Shown here piece by piece: positions 26,448 through 35,285 of a stretch of DNA of 64,000 bases. Source of the DNA: JANXUC01 sp964619065 (GTDB taxonomy: Bacteria > Acidobacteriota > Terriglobia > Terriglobales > Acidobacteriaceae). Below the pieces are notes generated by a model. The model was not told where the DNA came from, did not search any database, and saw only the letters and a list, made by a program, of their open reading frames with translations. Within the stretch, counting starts at the first letter, position 1. Every line of letters starts with the position of its first letter. The position numbers and the translations under genes were made by a program. The DNA lies in contig CAZUCC010000005.1 in the NCBI GenBank assembly GCA_964619065.1, forward strand, positions 1 through 64,000, in the 5' to 3' direction.

Positions 26448-27663
26448 CACTCTTGCCAGACCCGTTATGGCTCTTCCGAACGATCAGGACCACACCGGGC
26501 GCGACCTCGGACAGGCCGAAATTGACCTGCTCAAGGAAGTCATCGCCACAGGCACTCTCACCAGCACCAAAGGCAACTTCACTAAACGATTGGAACAGCG
26601 CTTTGCCGAGAAGATCGGCATGAAGCATGCCTACGCTTGCACCTCGGGCACAGCCGCGATTCATATTGCGATCGGTGCGATTGATCCCAATCCGGGCGAT
26701 GAAATCATCACCACCTCGATCACCGATATGGGCGCGCTGACCCCCATGCTCTATCAGGGAGCAATTCCTGTATTCGCGGAAGTCGATCCGGTCACGCTGA
26801 ACGTCACCGCGAAAACGATTGAAGCCCGCCTGAGTCCCAGGACGAAGGCGATCATGGTGACGCACCTATTCGGCAATCCCTGTGAAATGGGTCCGATCAT
26901 GGAGCTGGCCCGCTCGCGGAACATCCCTGTGATTGAAGACTGTGCCCAGGCTTTCATGGCAAAAGCCAATGGCCAGTTCGTGGGAACCTTCGGGACGATC
27001 AGTTGTTTCAGCACTCAACAAGGTAAGCACATGACCACGGGCGAGGGTGGCTTGGTGGTGACGAACGACGACGCTTTGGCTCGGCGTTGTTTCCTGCTGA
27101 TCAACAAGGCCTGGGGCTATGGCGATGCCAAACCGGACCATTACTTCGCGGCTCTGAACTATCGCATGTGCGAACTGCAGAGCGCAGTGGCATTGGCGCA
27201 GCTTGAAAAGCTCGACTCGGTGGCGGACCGCCGCGTGAAGGCCGCAGACAAGCTCACGAAGATGCTCGCTGGCATCAAGGGCATTCGCACACCACTCGTC
27301 GCTTGCGGTGATGTGCATACCTACTGGAAGTACTGCCTGACCGTCGATGGCAGCGTCCTCAAGGACGGAGCGGTTGGGTTGGCTGGCAAGCTCAAAGAAC
27401 GGGGCATTGCCTCGGCGCCGCGCTACATTCAGAAGCCGTCGTTCATGTGCGAAGTCTTCCAAAAGCGCCGCACGTTTGGTAACAGCGGATATCCCTTCAA
27501 CCTGGCGCGTCCGGAAGCCGTCGACTACGACAAAGCGAAATTCCCCATGACGTTTAAGGCACTGGAAGACGTCCTGGTGCTGCCATGGAACGAGCTCTAT
27601 ACCGACGAACATATTAACTATATTGCCGATTCGATTCGCGAGTGCGTGGAGGCGCTCCGATAA
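26440..27663 (+). CDS. DegT/DnrJ/EryC1/StrS-family sugar aminotransferase
   Basis: PLP-dependent transaminase of 407 residues, expected to aminate a keto-sugar nucleotide, here probably at C3. PLP landmarks are TSGTAA (69-74), the Asp in IEDCAQA (Asp167) and the Schiff-base lysine Lys196 in STQQGKHMTTGEGG. The ATG lies in the last codons of the upstream fusion gene (ATGAATAG overlap), and the stop overlaps the next gene's ATG (TAATG). The neighbouring Gfo/Idh dehydrogenase and hexapeptide acyltransferase suggest a WbpE-type step: oxidation, transamination, N-acylation. Confidence 0.87.
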   Translation: MNSTLARPVMALPNDQDHTGRDLGQAEIDLLKEVIATGTLTSTKGNFTKRLEQRFAEKIGMKHAYACTSGTAAIHIAIGAIDPNPGDEIITTSITDMGALTPMLYQGAIPVFAEVDPVTLNVTAKTIEARLSPRTKAIMVTHLFGNPCEMGPIMELARSRNIPVIEDCAQAFMAKANGQFVGTFGTISCFSTQQGKHMTTGEGGLVVTNDDALARRCFLLINKAWGYGDAKPDHYFAALNYRMCELQSAVALAQLEKLDSVADRRVKAADKLTKMLAGIKGIRTPLVACGDVHTYWKYCLTVDGSVLKDGAVGLAGKLKERGIASAPRYIQKPSFMCEVFQKRRTFGNSGYPFNLARPEAVDYDKAKFPMTFKALEDVLVLPWNELYTDEHINYIADSIRECVEALR

Positions 27664-28742
27664 TGTCAACCCAAGTCACTTCGTCCCAGGTAAAAACAGG
27701 TCAAGTCACGAAGCCGCCCGTTTGTTTTGGTTTGGTTGGCGCAGGCGCGATTGCGCAATCTTACTTGCAGGCGTTCCAAAACTGTCCGGAAGTACAACTT
27801 GTCGCCGTCGCCGACACGAATATTGAGGCGGCCCAGGCGGTGGCGCTGAAGGCCAATTGCAAAGCTTACGCTTCGCACACAGCTATGGCGGACGCGGAAA
27901 AGCTGGATGCCGTGCTGGTCTGCACGCCCCCGAATACACATCCCGATGTCTGCACGGACTTCATCGAGCGGCGCATCGCCATTCTTTGCGAAAAGCCGCT
28001 TTGTAAAGATGTTGCCAGTGCGCGCTCCATGATCCTGGCGGCACGCAGTGCGGGCGTCATGATGACGATGGCATCGAAATTCCGCTACGTCGACGATGTC
28101 GTCAAGGCGCGCCAGCTCGTGAACTCTGGTGCCATCGGCGACGTCGTTCTGATCGAAAACTTTTTTACTTCGCACGTCGATATGACCAAGCGATGGAACT
28201 CAAACCCTGAGATCAGTGGTGGTGGCGTGCTCATCGACAACGGAACCCACTCTGTCGACGTGATGCGCTATTTCCTTGGACCACTGAGCGAAATCCACGT
28301 GGTTGAAGGCAAGCGCAGCCAGAATCTTCCTGTGGACGAAACCGTGCACGTCTTCGTTCGCAGCACCAGCGGGATTCTGGGTACGGTGGATCTATCCTGG
28401 TCCATCAACAAGGAACTCGAAAGCTACCTGCGTATTTACGGCTCAGCGGGAACCATATCGGTGGGCTGGAAGGAATCAAAATTCTTGATGGCGGGATCGA
28501 AGGAGTGGAAGGTCTTCGGCAACGGCTATAACAAGGTACAAGCCTTCAGCAGCCAGCTTGAAAACTTTGCCCGTGCACTGCGAGGGTCCGAGCCCCTGGT
28601 GGTCACGCTGGAAGATGCGTTGGCCTCGGTGCAGGTGGTTGAGGCAGGCTATGCATCGCTGCGCGATGCAAAGTGGTTCGCCATCCCTTTAGCGATGGGG
28701 CGTGAAGCGGCACGTCCGGAAGTATCGAAGCGAATCAATTAG
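27663..28742 (+). CDS. Gfo/Idh/MocA-family oxidoreductase
   Basis: NAD(P)-dependent sugar dehydrogenase of 359 residues. The N-terminal Rossmann fold has GLVGAGAIAQSYLQAF, then VCTPPNTHPDV and the conserved CEKPLCKD, where the lysine is the usual catalytic residue. A C-terminal alpha/beta domain with GGGVLIDNGTHSVDVMRYFLG supplies the His/Asp catalytic motif. Start ATG 27663 overlaps the aminotransferase stop. By context it would oxidise C3 of a UDP-hexuronic acid before transamination, as WbpB does, but the substrate is inferred only. Confidence 0.87.
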   Translation: MSTQVTSSQVKTGQVTKPPVCFGLVGAGAIAQSYLQAFQNCPEVQLVAVADTNIEAAQAVALKANCKAYASHTAMADAEKLDAVLVCTPPNTHPDVCTDFIERRIAILCEKPLCKDVASARSMILAARSAGVMMTMASKFRYVDDVVKARQLVNSGAIGDVVLIENFFTSHVDMTKRWNSNPEISGGGVLIDNGTHSVDVMRYFLGPLSEIHVVEGKRSQNLPVDETVHVFVRSTSGILGTVDLSWSINKELESYLRIYGSAGTISVGWKESKFLMAGSKEWKVFGNGYNKVQAFSSQLENFARALRGSEPLVVTLEDALASVQVVEAGYASLRDAKWFAIPLAMGREAARPEVSKRIN

Positions 28743-28763
28743 CCCCACCGCGGTAATCGTCGG

Positions 28764-28791
28764 CGGCCAGCGCGGAACCTCATGCTGGCCG
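28764..28791. terminator. Stem-loop between dehydrogenase and acyltransferase genes
   Basis: CGGCCAGC (28764-28771) and GCTGGCCG (28784-28791) form a perfect eight-pair GC-rich stem with a twelve-base loop, followed by TCGTCCTTT. The trailing T-run is only three bases. It may attenuate or partly terminate transcription within the locus, or mark a processing site. Confidence 0.4.
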
Positions 28792-28838
28792 TCGTCCTTT
28801 AGGCGATGCTTAGGTTGCCATCTTCAGGAGAGTTCGTT

Positions 28839-29477
28839 GTGGCAGAATCCAAATTTCCCAACGTTCGAGTGCATGCCACAGCCATCATTGAAGACGGCGT
28901 GCAAATTGGTCCCGGGAGTTCCGTCTGGGACAGCGTCCATATCCGCCACGGCGCGCAAATTGGGGAAGAGTGCATCATCGGCGAGAAAACATACATTGCT
29001 TACGACGTGAAGATTGGCCATCGCGTGAAAATCAATGCGATGGTTTATATCTGCGCTGCAGTGACCATTGAAGATGGCGTGATGATCAGCGCCGGCACCA
29101 CGTTCACGAATGACCGCTTCCCGCGAGCCACCACGCCGGATTTGAAGCATCTGCGGCCGTCAGATCCCGACGAGCACACGCTACCAACTCTGGTCCGCGA
29201 AGGCGCAACCATTGGCGCGCAATGTACGATTGGCAACGGCCTCTCCATCGGACGCTTTGCCATGGTGGGGATGGGGGCGCTGGTCACTAAGAACGTTCCG
29301 GATTTTCATCTTGCCATTGGAGCCCCGGCGCGAACCATCGGCTACGTGTGCCGCTGTGGTGAGCCGCTTGCCAAAACCGCGGACCTCGAAGCCGTCATGC
29401 CCAGGCTAAGCTGTAAATGTGGGCTCGAGTATGCGGTGAACCACGGCGTGGTTACGGAATTGAATCCGCCGCGCTAG
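28839..29477 (+). CDS. Hexapeptide-repeat (WbpD/WbbJ-like) acyltransferase
   Basis: Left-handed beta-helix acyltransferase of 212 residues. It probably N-acetylates an amino-sugar nucleotide. Hexapeptide repeats run from VRVHATAIIEDGVQIGPGSS to IGRFAMVGMGALVTKNVPDF; an internal loop holds GTTFTNDRFPRA. The C-terminal 40 residues add two CxC pairs (VCRCGEP and LSCKCGLEY), a rubredoxin-like metal knuckle seen in some relatives. ATG 28806 is possible, but GTG 28839 sits eight bases after AGGAG and is preferred. It pairs functionally with the aminotransferase and dehydrogenase upstream. Confidence 0.86.
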   Translation: MAESKFPNVRVHATAIIEDGVQIGPGSSVWDSVHIRHGAQIGEECIIGEKTYIAYDVKIGHRVKINAMVYICAAVTIEDGVMISAGTTFTNDRFPRATTPDLKHLRPSDPDEHTLPTLVREGATIGAQCTIGNGLSIGRFAMVGMGALVTKNVPDFHLAIGAPARTIGYVCRCGEPLAKTADLEAVMPRLSCKCGLEYAVNHGVVTELNPPR

Positions 29478-29536
29478 ACACGGACAATAAAACCGTGGAA
29501 CTCGAAACTGGAAACTCGAACTCGAAACCAGCTCAT

Positions 29537-30886
29537 ATGGCCGGTAAGCAATCTTGGGGAATCGTCGGTGGCGGCATTCTGGGGATGACCCTCGCTCTGC
29601 GCCTCGCGCAGCAGGGGCAGAAAGTTACCCTGTTCGAATCCGCCCCGGAACTGGGCGGCTTGGCCAGTGCGTGGCAATTGGGCGACATTCTTTGGGACCG
29701 CCACTACCACGTGACCTTGCTTTCCGATTCGCATCTGCGTTCCCTCCTGCGCGAACTGGGCCTCGAAAGGGAGATCAAGTGGGTCGAGACGAAGACCGGC
29801 TTTTACACGGGCGGCCGTATGGTTTCGATGTCGAACAGTGTGGAATTCCTGAAATTCCCGCCTCTCGGACTGATCGACAAATTTCGCCTCGGGCTGACCA
29901 TCCTGCATGCATCTCGCATTCAAGACTGGGAAGCGCTGGAACAGATTCCTGTGAAAGATTGGCTTCGCAAGTGGTCGGGCCGCAACACCACCGAAAAAAT
30001 CTGGCTACCCCTCCTCCGCGCCAAGCTCGGCGCCAACTACACCAAAGCTTCGGCGGCGTTTATCTGGGCCACCATCGCGCGTATGTATGCGGCACGGCGT
30101 TCCGGCCTGAAGAAAGAAATGTTTGGATATGTGCCCGGAGGTTACGCTCGCATCCTCAGACGCATGCAGGAAATGCTCCAGCAGGCAGGCGTCACCATTC
30201 GGACGGGATGCCGCGCTGCTTCCCTACGCTCGGTTGCTGGCAGCGGAATCGCCGTGAAGTTCGCAGACGGTTCGGATGCCGTCGTCGATCAAGCCGTTTT
30301 TACCGGGCCATCCACGATTGCTGCGGACCTCTGTCCCGAGCTGAATGCCGAAGAACAACGGCTGTTGCGTGGAATCGAATACCAGGGTATCGTCTGCGCT
30401 TCGCTCCTGCTCAAGCGTCCGCTGACTCCGTACTACGTAACGAATATCACCGACACGTGGGTTCCGTTCACCGCAGTGATTGAGATGACCGCGCTGGTCG
30501 ATGCCGCGCAATTCGGCGGAAAATCGCTGGTCTATCTCCCCAAATATCTGCCCTTGAACGATCCCATGTTCGAGACCAGCGATGCGGAGATTCAGCAGAC
30601 GTTTTTTACTGCTCTCAAGAAAATGCATCCCAGTCTTTCCAATGATGATCTTCTCGCATTTAAGGTGAGCCGCGTGCGCCAGGTATTTGTGATTCCCACT
30701 CTGAATTACTCCAAGAAGCTGCCCCCCATCTCGACCTCCGTGGAGGGTCTGCATATTCTGAACTCCGCGCACATCGTCAATGGAACCCTGAATGTGAACG
30801 ACACGGTGCAATTGGCCGAGCGGGCGATCCCACGGTTGCTGGCGCAAACGCCGCGAGAGGAACAAGCCGCGTATGCCCGCGTCTAA
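29537..30886 (+). CDS. NAD(P)/FAD-dependent oxidoreductase (amine-oxidase/protoporphyrinogen-oxidase-like)
   Basis: Flavoprotein of 449 residues. The dinucleotide-binding motif GIVGGGILGMTLALRL lies at the N-terminus, followed by the ribose-binding glutamate in TLFESAPELGGLAS and a C-terminal FAD contact segment (LHILNSAHIVNGTLNVNDTVQLAERA). Such proteins are frequent in acidobacterial and other exopolysaccharide loci, where their substrate is unknown. A role like UDP-galactopyranose mutase or a sugar/lipid desaturase is possible, not shown. ATG 29537 is chosen because the open frame upstream overlaps the acyltransferase end. Its stop overlaps the deacetylase start. Confidence 0.78.
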   Translation: MAGKQSWGIVGGGILGMTLALRLAQQGQKVTLFESAPELGGLASAWQLGDILWDRHYHVTLLSDSHLRSLLRELGLEREIKWVETKTGFYTGGRMVSMSNSVEFLKFPPLGLIDKFRLGLTILHASRIQDWEALEQIPVKDWLRKWSGRNTTEKIWLPLLRAKLGANYTKASAAFIWATIARMYAARRSGLKKEMFGYVPGGYARILRRMQEMLQQAGVTIRTGCRAASLRSVAGSGIAVKFADGSDAVVDQAVFTGPSTIAADLCPELNAEEQRLLRGIEYQGIVCASLLLKRPLTPYYVTNITDTWVPFTAVIEMTALVDAAQFGGKSLVYLPKYLPLNDPMFETSDAEIQQTFFTALKKMHPSLSNDDLLAFKVSRVRQVFVIPTLNYSKKLPPISTSVEGLHILNSAHIVNGTLNVNDTVQLAERAIPRLLAQTPREEQAAYARV

Positions 30887-31850
30887 ACTCGAACCGCAGC
30901 CCCTGGCAAGTCTATCGCTCGATCTCGACAATAAGTGGTCGTACATGAAGACGCATGGCGACGCGGGGTGGGAAGCGCTGCCCTCGTATCTTGATTTGGT
31001 TGTGCCGCGTGTGTTGGAGATTTTGCGTCAGCAGAATCTGACCATCACTTTTTTCATCGTGGGACTGGATGCGGCGCAGCCGCTGAATCAGGCAGTCTTG
31101 AAATCGATTGCCGATGCCGGCCACGAAATCGGCAATCATTCTTACCAGCATGAGCCCTGGCTACATCTGTACACGCCTGTGCAACTGGAAGACGAAATGC
31201 AGCGTGCCGAAGACAGCATCGTCCAGGCCACCGGCAAAATGCCCCGCGGATTCCGTGGACCAGGGTTCAGTTTTTCTCCTCGCCTGCTCGAATTGTTGGC
31301 TCAACGTGGGTACCTCTACGACGCGTCCACATTCCCGACGTTTCTGGGACCGCTGGCACGGGCCTACTACTTTGCTAAGAGTCGGTTAAGCGCTGAGCAA
31401 AGCGATCAACGCAAGGCGCTGTTTGGATCAGCGAAAGAAGGGTTCCGCCCACTCAAACCCTATCGCTGGCAAACACCAGCGGGACCACTGACGGAAATTC
31501 CCGTAACCACCATGCCGGTGTTTCGCGTGCCTGTTCATCTGAGCTATGTGCTCTATCTCGCCACATTCTCGCGCACTCTGGCGTTGATCTACTGGGATTT
31601 GGCGCTGGCCATGTGTCGCTGGACACGGACCCAGCCGTCCTTGCTTCTGCACCCTTTGGATTTTCTCGGGAAAGAGGACTGTCCGGAACTCAGCTTTTTT
31701 CCCGCGATGCAAACCCCGGCTGAATTGAAGTTGTCGGTTGCCAGGGAAGTGTTGATGAAATTCGCCCAGCAGTTTGAGGTCGTGCCCATGGGCGAGCACG
31801 CTCGTGCCCTGAGTTCGGCGCCTCTCATGCGCATTTCCCAGGAAGCGTAA
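30873..31850 (+). CDS. Polysaccharide deacetylase (NodB/CE4 family)
   Basis: A 325-residue carbohydrate esterase, expected to remove N-acetyl groups from a saccharide. Motif 1 is SLDLDN (Asp17, Asp19), motif 2 NHSYQH with both metal histidines (His89, His93), motif 3 GFRGPGF. All ligands are kept, unlike in the fusion protein upstream. The C-terminal half contains PLTEIPVTTMPVFRVPVHL and LLLHPLDFLG. No signal peptide is present, so action on a cytoplasmic lipid-linked intermediate is likely. It overlaps the FAD oxidoreductase stop by 14 bases and ends the plus-strand gene series; the next genes are on the minus strand. Confidence 0.85.
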   Translation: MPASKLEPQPLASLSLDLDNKWSYMKTHGDAGWEALPSYLDLVVPRVLEILRQQNLTITFFIVGLDAAQPLNQAVLKSIADAGHEIGNHSYQHEPWLHLYTPVQLEDEMQRAEDSIVQATGKMPRGFRGPGFSFSPRLLELLAQRGYLYDASTFPTFLGPLARAYYFAKSRLSAEQSDQRKALFGSAKEGFRPLKPYRWQTPAGPLTEIPVTTMPVFRVPVHLSYVLYLATFSRTLALIYWDLALAMCRWTRTQPSLLLHPLDFLGKEDCPELSFFPAMQTPAELKLSVAREVLMKFAQQFEVVPMGEHARALSSAPLMRISQEA

Positions 31851-31934
31851 CCTAGAGACGAGGATTGAGTCGCGGTAATCTTTCTTCTGGGCGGGCATCC
31901 TGAGGAAGTTTCCTTGGCGCCCGCGTTTGTGCGT

Positions 31935-32381
31935 TTATGCTTGCGGCAAGCTGCGGAAAGGTGCCTCCTTGTACTCCGGCATCCCAGAGTGGCCCTCCGC
32001 ATTGGTCCTCTCTAGGTTTTGAGTTCGATCGATATTTTCTGCTCGATTGACATTTCGAGCCTGTACCAAGGGTTGGGCACCCTCCCTGGATTTCGCCAAT
32101 TCCGCCAGTGCCGCCTCGAGCGAAGTAAGCTTTACAATTTTGGCCGGAGCACCGTCGGCAGCTCCGGGTACGAACTGCACACGGTTCCTATGATCCTCCA
32201 ATGAAATCAGGATGACTCGAAGGCATTCAGCGCAAAGCCAGTGGTAGTCCACTCGCGAACTCACGGGTGGCTCTCCCCCGCTCGATATCGTATCCGCCGG
32301 GGTTTCTACCCGCAATACGACGGCACAGCGAGAGTAGCGGAATGGCTGCGAGCAGTTCCAATTGGCACACTTTGTGAACAT
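31935..32381 (-). CDS. Small cysteine-motif (zinc-ribbon-like) protein, function unknown
   Basis: I do not recognise a named family. From ATG 32381 the protein has 148 residues. It opens with FTKCANWNCSQPFRYSRCAV (a Cys-x4-Cys pair) and has a second pair in WLCAECLRVI about 45 residues later, consistent with one zinc ribbon. A basic, proline-poor tail with repeated Asn/Arg (ARNVNRAENIDRTQNLERTN) follows. Similar short proteins opening with TKCANW.C are, from memory, common in Acidobacteria. The frame is open to 32459, but the ATG directly before the cysteine motif is preferred. It lies downstream of the polymerase gene on the same strand, across a 263-base gap. Confidence 0.6.
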   Translation of the reverse strand: MFTKCANWNCSQPFRYSRCAVVLRVETPADTISSGGEPPVSSRVDYHWLCAECLRVILISLEDHRNRVQFVPGAADGAPAKIVKLTSLEAALAELAKSREGAQPLVQARNVNRAENIDRTQNLERTNAEGHSGMPEYKEAPFRSLPQA

Positions 32382-32593
32382 TGCGTTTCTTTCATGAAAC
32401 GATTCTCCGCCGCTTGCCGGATACAATCGCCGTTTTTGCCACATGGCCGGGGCCCGCATCGCAATATTTCCAGTGCAACTGACGTGCCAAGCCAGATCCC
32501 AAGGCGGTTACCTTTTGGGGGAGGCGGGGTAAGTCCTTGAAGCATCTGCATTTGTCAGACAATGACAGAGGTTGGGCAGGGCGTACACCTGGA

Positions 32594-32612
32594 GGAAATA
32601 TACGTTATTTCC
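32594..32612 (-). other. Perfect stem-loop between the polymerase gene and the zinc-ribbon gene
   Basis: GGAAATA/TATTTCC with loop TACGT, about 33 bases after the polymerase stop on the minus strand. The surrounding gap (32382-32644) holds no gene. A T-rich tail is absent, so an operator or RNA 3'-end structure is as likely as a terminator. Confidence 0.35.
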
Positions 32613-32644
32613 AGATTAGGAATTCAACCGACAAAAAGTGCCAA

Positions 32645-33976
32645 CTAGAGACGAACGTCGCGGCTGCTGTTCCGGAATCGTGGCTCGCTCACCGAAGGCA
32701 CTGCCGTGATCGTGGCCAGGATATAGAACCAGGCCGCATTGGAGGGAATCTGCAGGTTGAAATCAAAGAAACTGTGAACCAAAATGCCCACGCATCCCAA
32801 TACCCCAGCCAGCGCTGCTCCACCATTCACGCCCAGTTTTCCACCACGAAGCTTGCGCCATGCCGTCCGAAACAGCAGAACAAGAAACCAAAGCATCGTC
32901 AGGAAGCCCGCGCCGCCCATTTCCACCAGCAACTGTGCGTAGTCGTTGTGGGCCTCATTGACAAAGATGTTCGAAAAGAAGCTCTGAAACGGCGGATAGG
33001 CCGTCGGGAAGGTTCCCAGCCCCCACCCGAGCGCAGGACGTTCCGTCCACATACGCAGCGAATCGCGCGTGACCGAGAGCCGGAGTCCGCTGGAGAGTTC
33101 GGTGTTGGCTTCGGAGTGGAAAGTCGATAGCCGGTCGGCCAAGCCGGAGCCTCCGACCAGGAGAATCCACAAGCCAGCCACAGCGAGGCAGCCACCGAGT
33201 ACGAGCGCTACTCTCGGACTCTTCCGGGGGATCGCCAAGAAAACGCTCACAAGGGCAAGTTGGACGGCGAGCGCCACAACTCCGCCACGAGAACCCGAGA
33301 GCACGATGGTACTGGCCATAAAGGCGGCGGCAACGCCCAGTACTACCTTGGGACCGCGCTCCATCCGGCGGCTCAGGCACATGGCCAGCGGGATGGGGAA
33401 GAGCATTTCCATCAATCCGGCGTAGTGATTGTGATTTACATAGGAACCGTAAATCCATCCGCCTTCGCGAGGCAGCCGGAGCCAATAGATTCTGCCATTG
33501 CTGGAGAGATCCTGGATTACCGCAAAGAAAGCCAGGACGAAGCCGTAGGCCGCGATCACAATTCCGAACCGGGTAATGTCCTGTGGGCGCCGCAAGACCT
33601 GCGTCAGCAGGAAGCATAAGATGCCGCAACTCGCAAATAGGAGCGCGGAAGTCCAGGTGATATAGCGATAAGAAGAAATACCCCCGGCGAGCTGAATCCC
33701 CACGAGAGCCCCGAACACCAGCATCGGCGAGAACAAAGCATTCGAACGCAGGGGCTGAGAACTACCACGAACCCGCTGGATCAGCCAGACAATGAGAAGC
33801 ATGGCCGATCCCAATTCCAGAACAAATATGGACCAGGCTTCGACAGCTCCGAAAGCTAATGGAGCGAACAGCAACAAGCCGAGAATCCCGTAAAGAGCGA
33901 TTGAGTCGGCACGAGGCAGAATACGAGTACTCGATTCCAGATTTTCCAATTCGGCGAGGACGTGGGAATTCGGCAT
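32645..33976 (-). CDS. O-antigen ligase/polymerase family membrane protein (Wzy/WaaL-like)
   Basis: An integral membrane protein of 443 residues with about eleven helices. It is likely the polymerase or ligase of the surface polysaccharide. The family signature region is in the large periplasmic loop: GSYVNHNHYAGLMEMLFPI, and after it SGSRGG, then the second loop with RPALGWGLGTFPTAYP and NEAHNDYAQLLVEMG, typical of Wzy_C/WaaL proteins. The open frame extends upstream to 34132, but that part is a shadow of the previous gene; ATG 33976 lies 14 bases after it. It forms an operon with the TPR and Wzc-type genes. Confidence 0.85.
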   Translation of the reverse strand: MPNSHVLAELENLESSTRILPRADSIALYGILGLLLFAPLAFGAVEAWSIFVLELGSAMLLIVWLIQRVRGSSQPLRSNALFSPMLVFGALVGIQLAGGISSYRYITWTSALLFASCGILCFLLTQVLRRPQDITRFGIVIAAYGFVLAFFAVIQDLSSNGRIYWLRLPREGGWIYGSYVNHNHYAGLMEMLFPIPLAMCLSRRMERGPKVVLGVAAAFMASTIVLSGSRGGVVALAVQLALVSVFLAIPRKSPRVALVLGGCLAVAGLWILLVGGSGLADRLSTFHSEANTELSSGLRLSVTRDSLRMWTERPALGWGLGTFPTAYPPFQSFFSNIFVNEAHNDYAQLLVEMGGAGFLTMLWFLVLLFRTAWRKLRGGKLGVNGGAALAGVLGCVGILVHSFFDFNLQIPSNAAWFYILATITAVPSVSEPRFRNSSRDVRL

Positions 33977-33990
33977 GCGTTCTTGAATTT

Positions 33991-35274
33991 TCAAAGCTGT
34001 AAACGAACGAGCTGCACTTCGTCCATCCAAAGATGTCCGCGGATCGCATTTCCCGCGGGAATACGTACCATCCTCAGACTTACCAGCTTGGCCTCGGGGC
34101 CCGTTGTGAAGTGTCCCGTGATCTCTCGCCAACTGCCCGGATTCCGCAAAGTTTCCGTTGTGAGATAAACTGTTCCCGTCATTTCATCGCGCAAAAGGAA
34201 TGCCGGCCCACCCGCTCCTTCAAGGGCATCGGTTTTGAAGTGCACGCTGAACTGGTACTGGGTGCTGGGCGCGACGGAGACGAGTTGAAACAGCCCCGTC
34301 TCCGTGATCCCCGGCCCGGCAAAAGTTACAAGGAGCGTGTGATTGCCACCCGAAGCCGAGGTTCCGTCCAAAGTGATCTTAACATTTGTTTTTTCGTAGT
34401 AGTGCCAGTCGAAACCGGCATTGAGAACGTCTTGCTCGAAGCGCGAATTCACAATCAGGTTCTGGCCAGGAAGGTAGGCAGTGAGGCCGCAGAGCGGAGC
34501 CATCTGCTGCCACGCCTCGCGAGCTTGCTCAGGCTGGCGATGGCTCAGCAGGTAGTCGACGTAGGCGAGTCCCATGCGTGAAGGAAACTGTTTCTGGAGC
34601 CCCAACAAAGCTGCCCATACTTTTGCTGCCGCATCAGTTTGCTCTCTGGACATCAGGAGCACAAGGAAGGCGCTGTAGGCATTGGGATTGGCGGGAACAA
34701 CCTTCTTTAAAAGAGAGGAGGCGTCGGGATCCACGCGCCAGAGTAAATCCAACGCCGTGGGAATCGAGACCTCGTCGTTTTCGAGCACAACCCGAAACTC
34801 GCGCATGGCTTGGTCGCGCTCGCCACGCAAGAGCAGAAAGTTTGCGGCTTCCCAGGCGACGTCGGGTTTTTTGGGAGCGGCTTGCACCGCGCGCTCGAGA
34901 GCACGGCCCTGTTCCGCGGAATCGCCCAGAACTTGCTGCAGGCGGGCGATATCGAACCAGGCGGATGCGTCCTGGGGATTCAGGCGTGTGGCAGTCTGAT
35001 ATTCGCGAAGAGCTTGCTGAAGATCTCCATTTGTGACCTGCAAATAGCGGCCAAGCTGGCTGTGGTACGCAGCGTTACCGGGAGCCAGTTGCGTCGCCAG
35101 GCGAAGGTGCGGCAGGGTGGGTCGTCCGGCCAGATGGTCAGCCAGGAAATCGGTGAAAGAAAACAAGACCAACCCGGCGGCAAACACAATCCCAGCTACG
35201 GGTGCAGCCGCCAGTCGAGGGCGGCTCGAAGGTCGACGGCTCGAAGACTGAGGCGTGGTTTCGACCGCTGCCAT
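33991..35274 (-). CDS. Membrane-anchored TPR protein with carbohydrate-binding-like C-terminal domain
   Basis: 427 residues. After a short Ser/Arg-rich cytoplasmic tail, one membrane helix (about 26-45) is followed by TPR-type helices (YHSQLGRYLQVTNGDLQQALREY, ASAWFDIARLQQVLGD, EAANFLLLRGERDQAMREF). From about residue 275 a beta-sandwich resembling CBM4/9 begins with NLIVNSRFEQDVLNAGFDWHY and ends GHLWMDEVQLVRL. It lies between the Wzc-type kinase (11-base gap) and the polymerase gene, so it probably serves in polysaccharide assembly, perhaps binding the growing chain in the periplasm. This role is inferred from context. Confidence 0.75.
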   Translation of the reverse strand: MAAVETTPQSSSRRPSSRPRLAAAPVAGIVFAAGLVLFSFTDFLADHLAGRPTLPHLRLATQLAPGNAAYHSQLGRYLQVTNGDLQQALREYQTATRLNPQDASAWFDIARLQQVLGDSAEQGRALERAVQAAPKKPDVAWEAANFLLLRGERDQAMREFRVVLENDEVSIPTALDLLWRVDPDASSLLKKVVPANPNAYSAFLVLLMSREQTDAAAKVWAALLGLQKQFPSRMGLAYVDYLLSHRQPEQAREAWQQMAPLCGLTAYLPGQNLIVNSRFEQDVLNAGFDWHYYEKTNVKITLDGTSASGGNHTLLVTFAGPGITETGLFQLVSVAPSTQYQFSVHFKTDALEGAGGPAFLLRDEMTGTVYLTTETLRNPGSWREITGHFTTGPEAKLVSLRMVRIPAGNAIRGHLWMDEVQLVRLQL

Positions 35275-35285
35275 CGTCGATGCGT

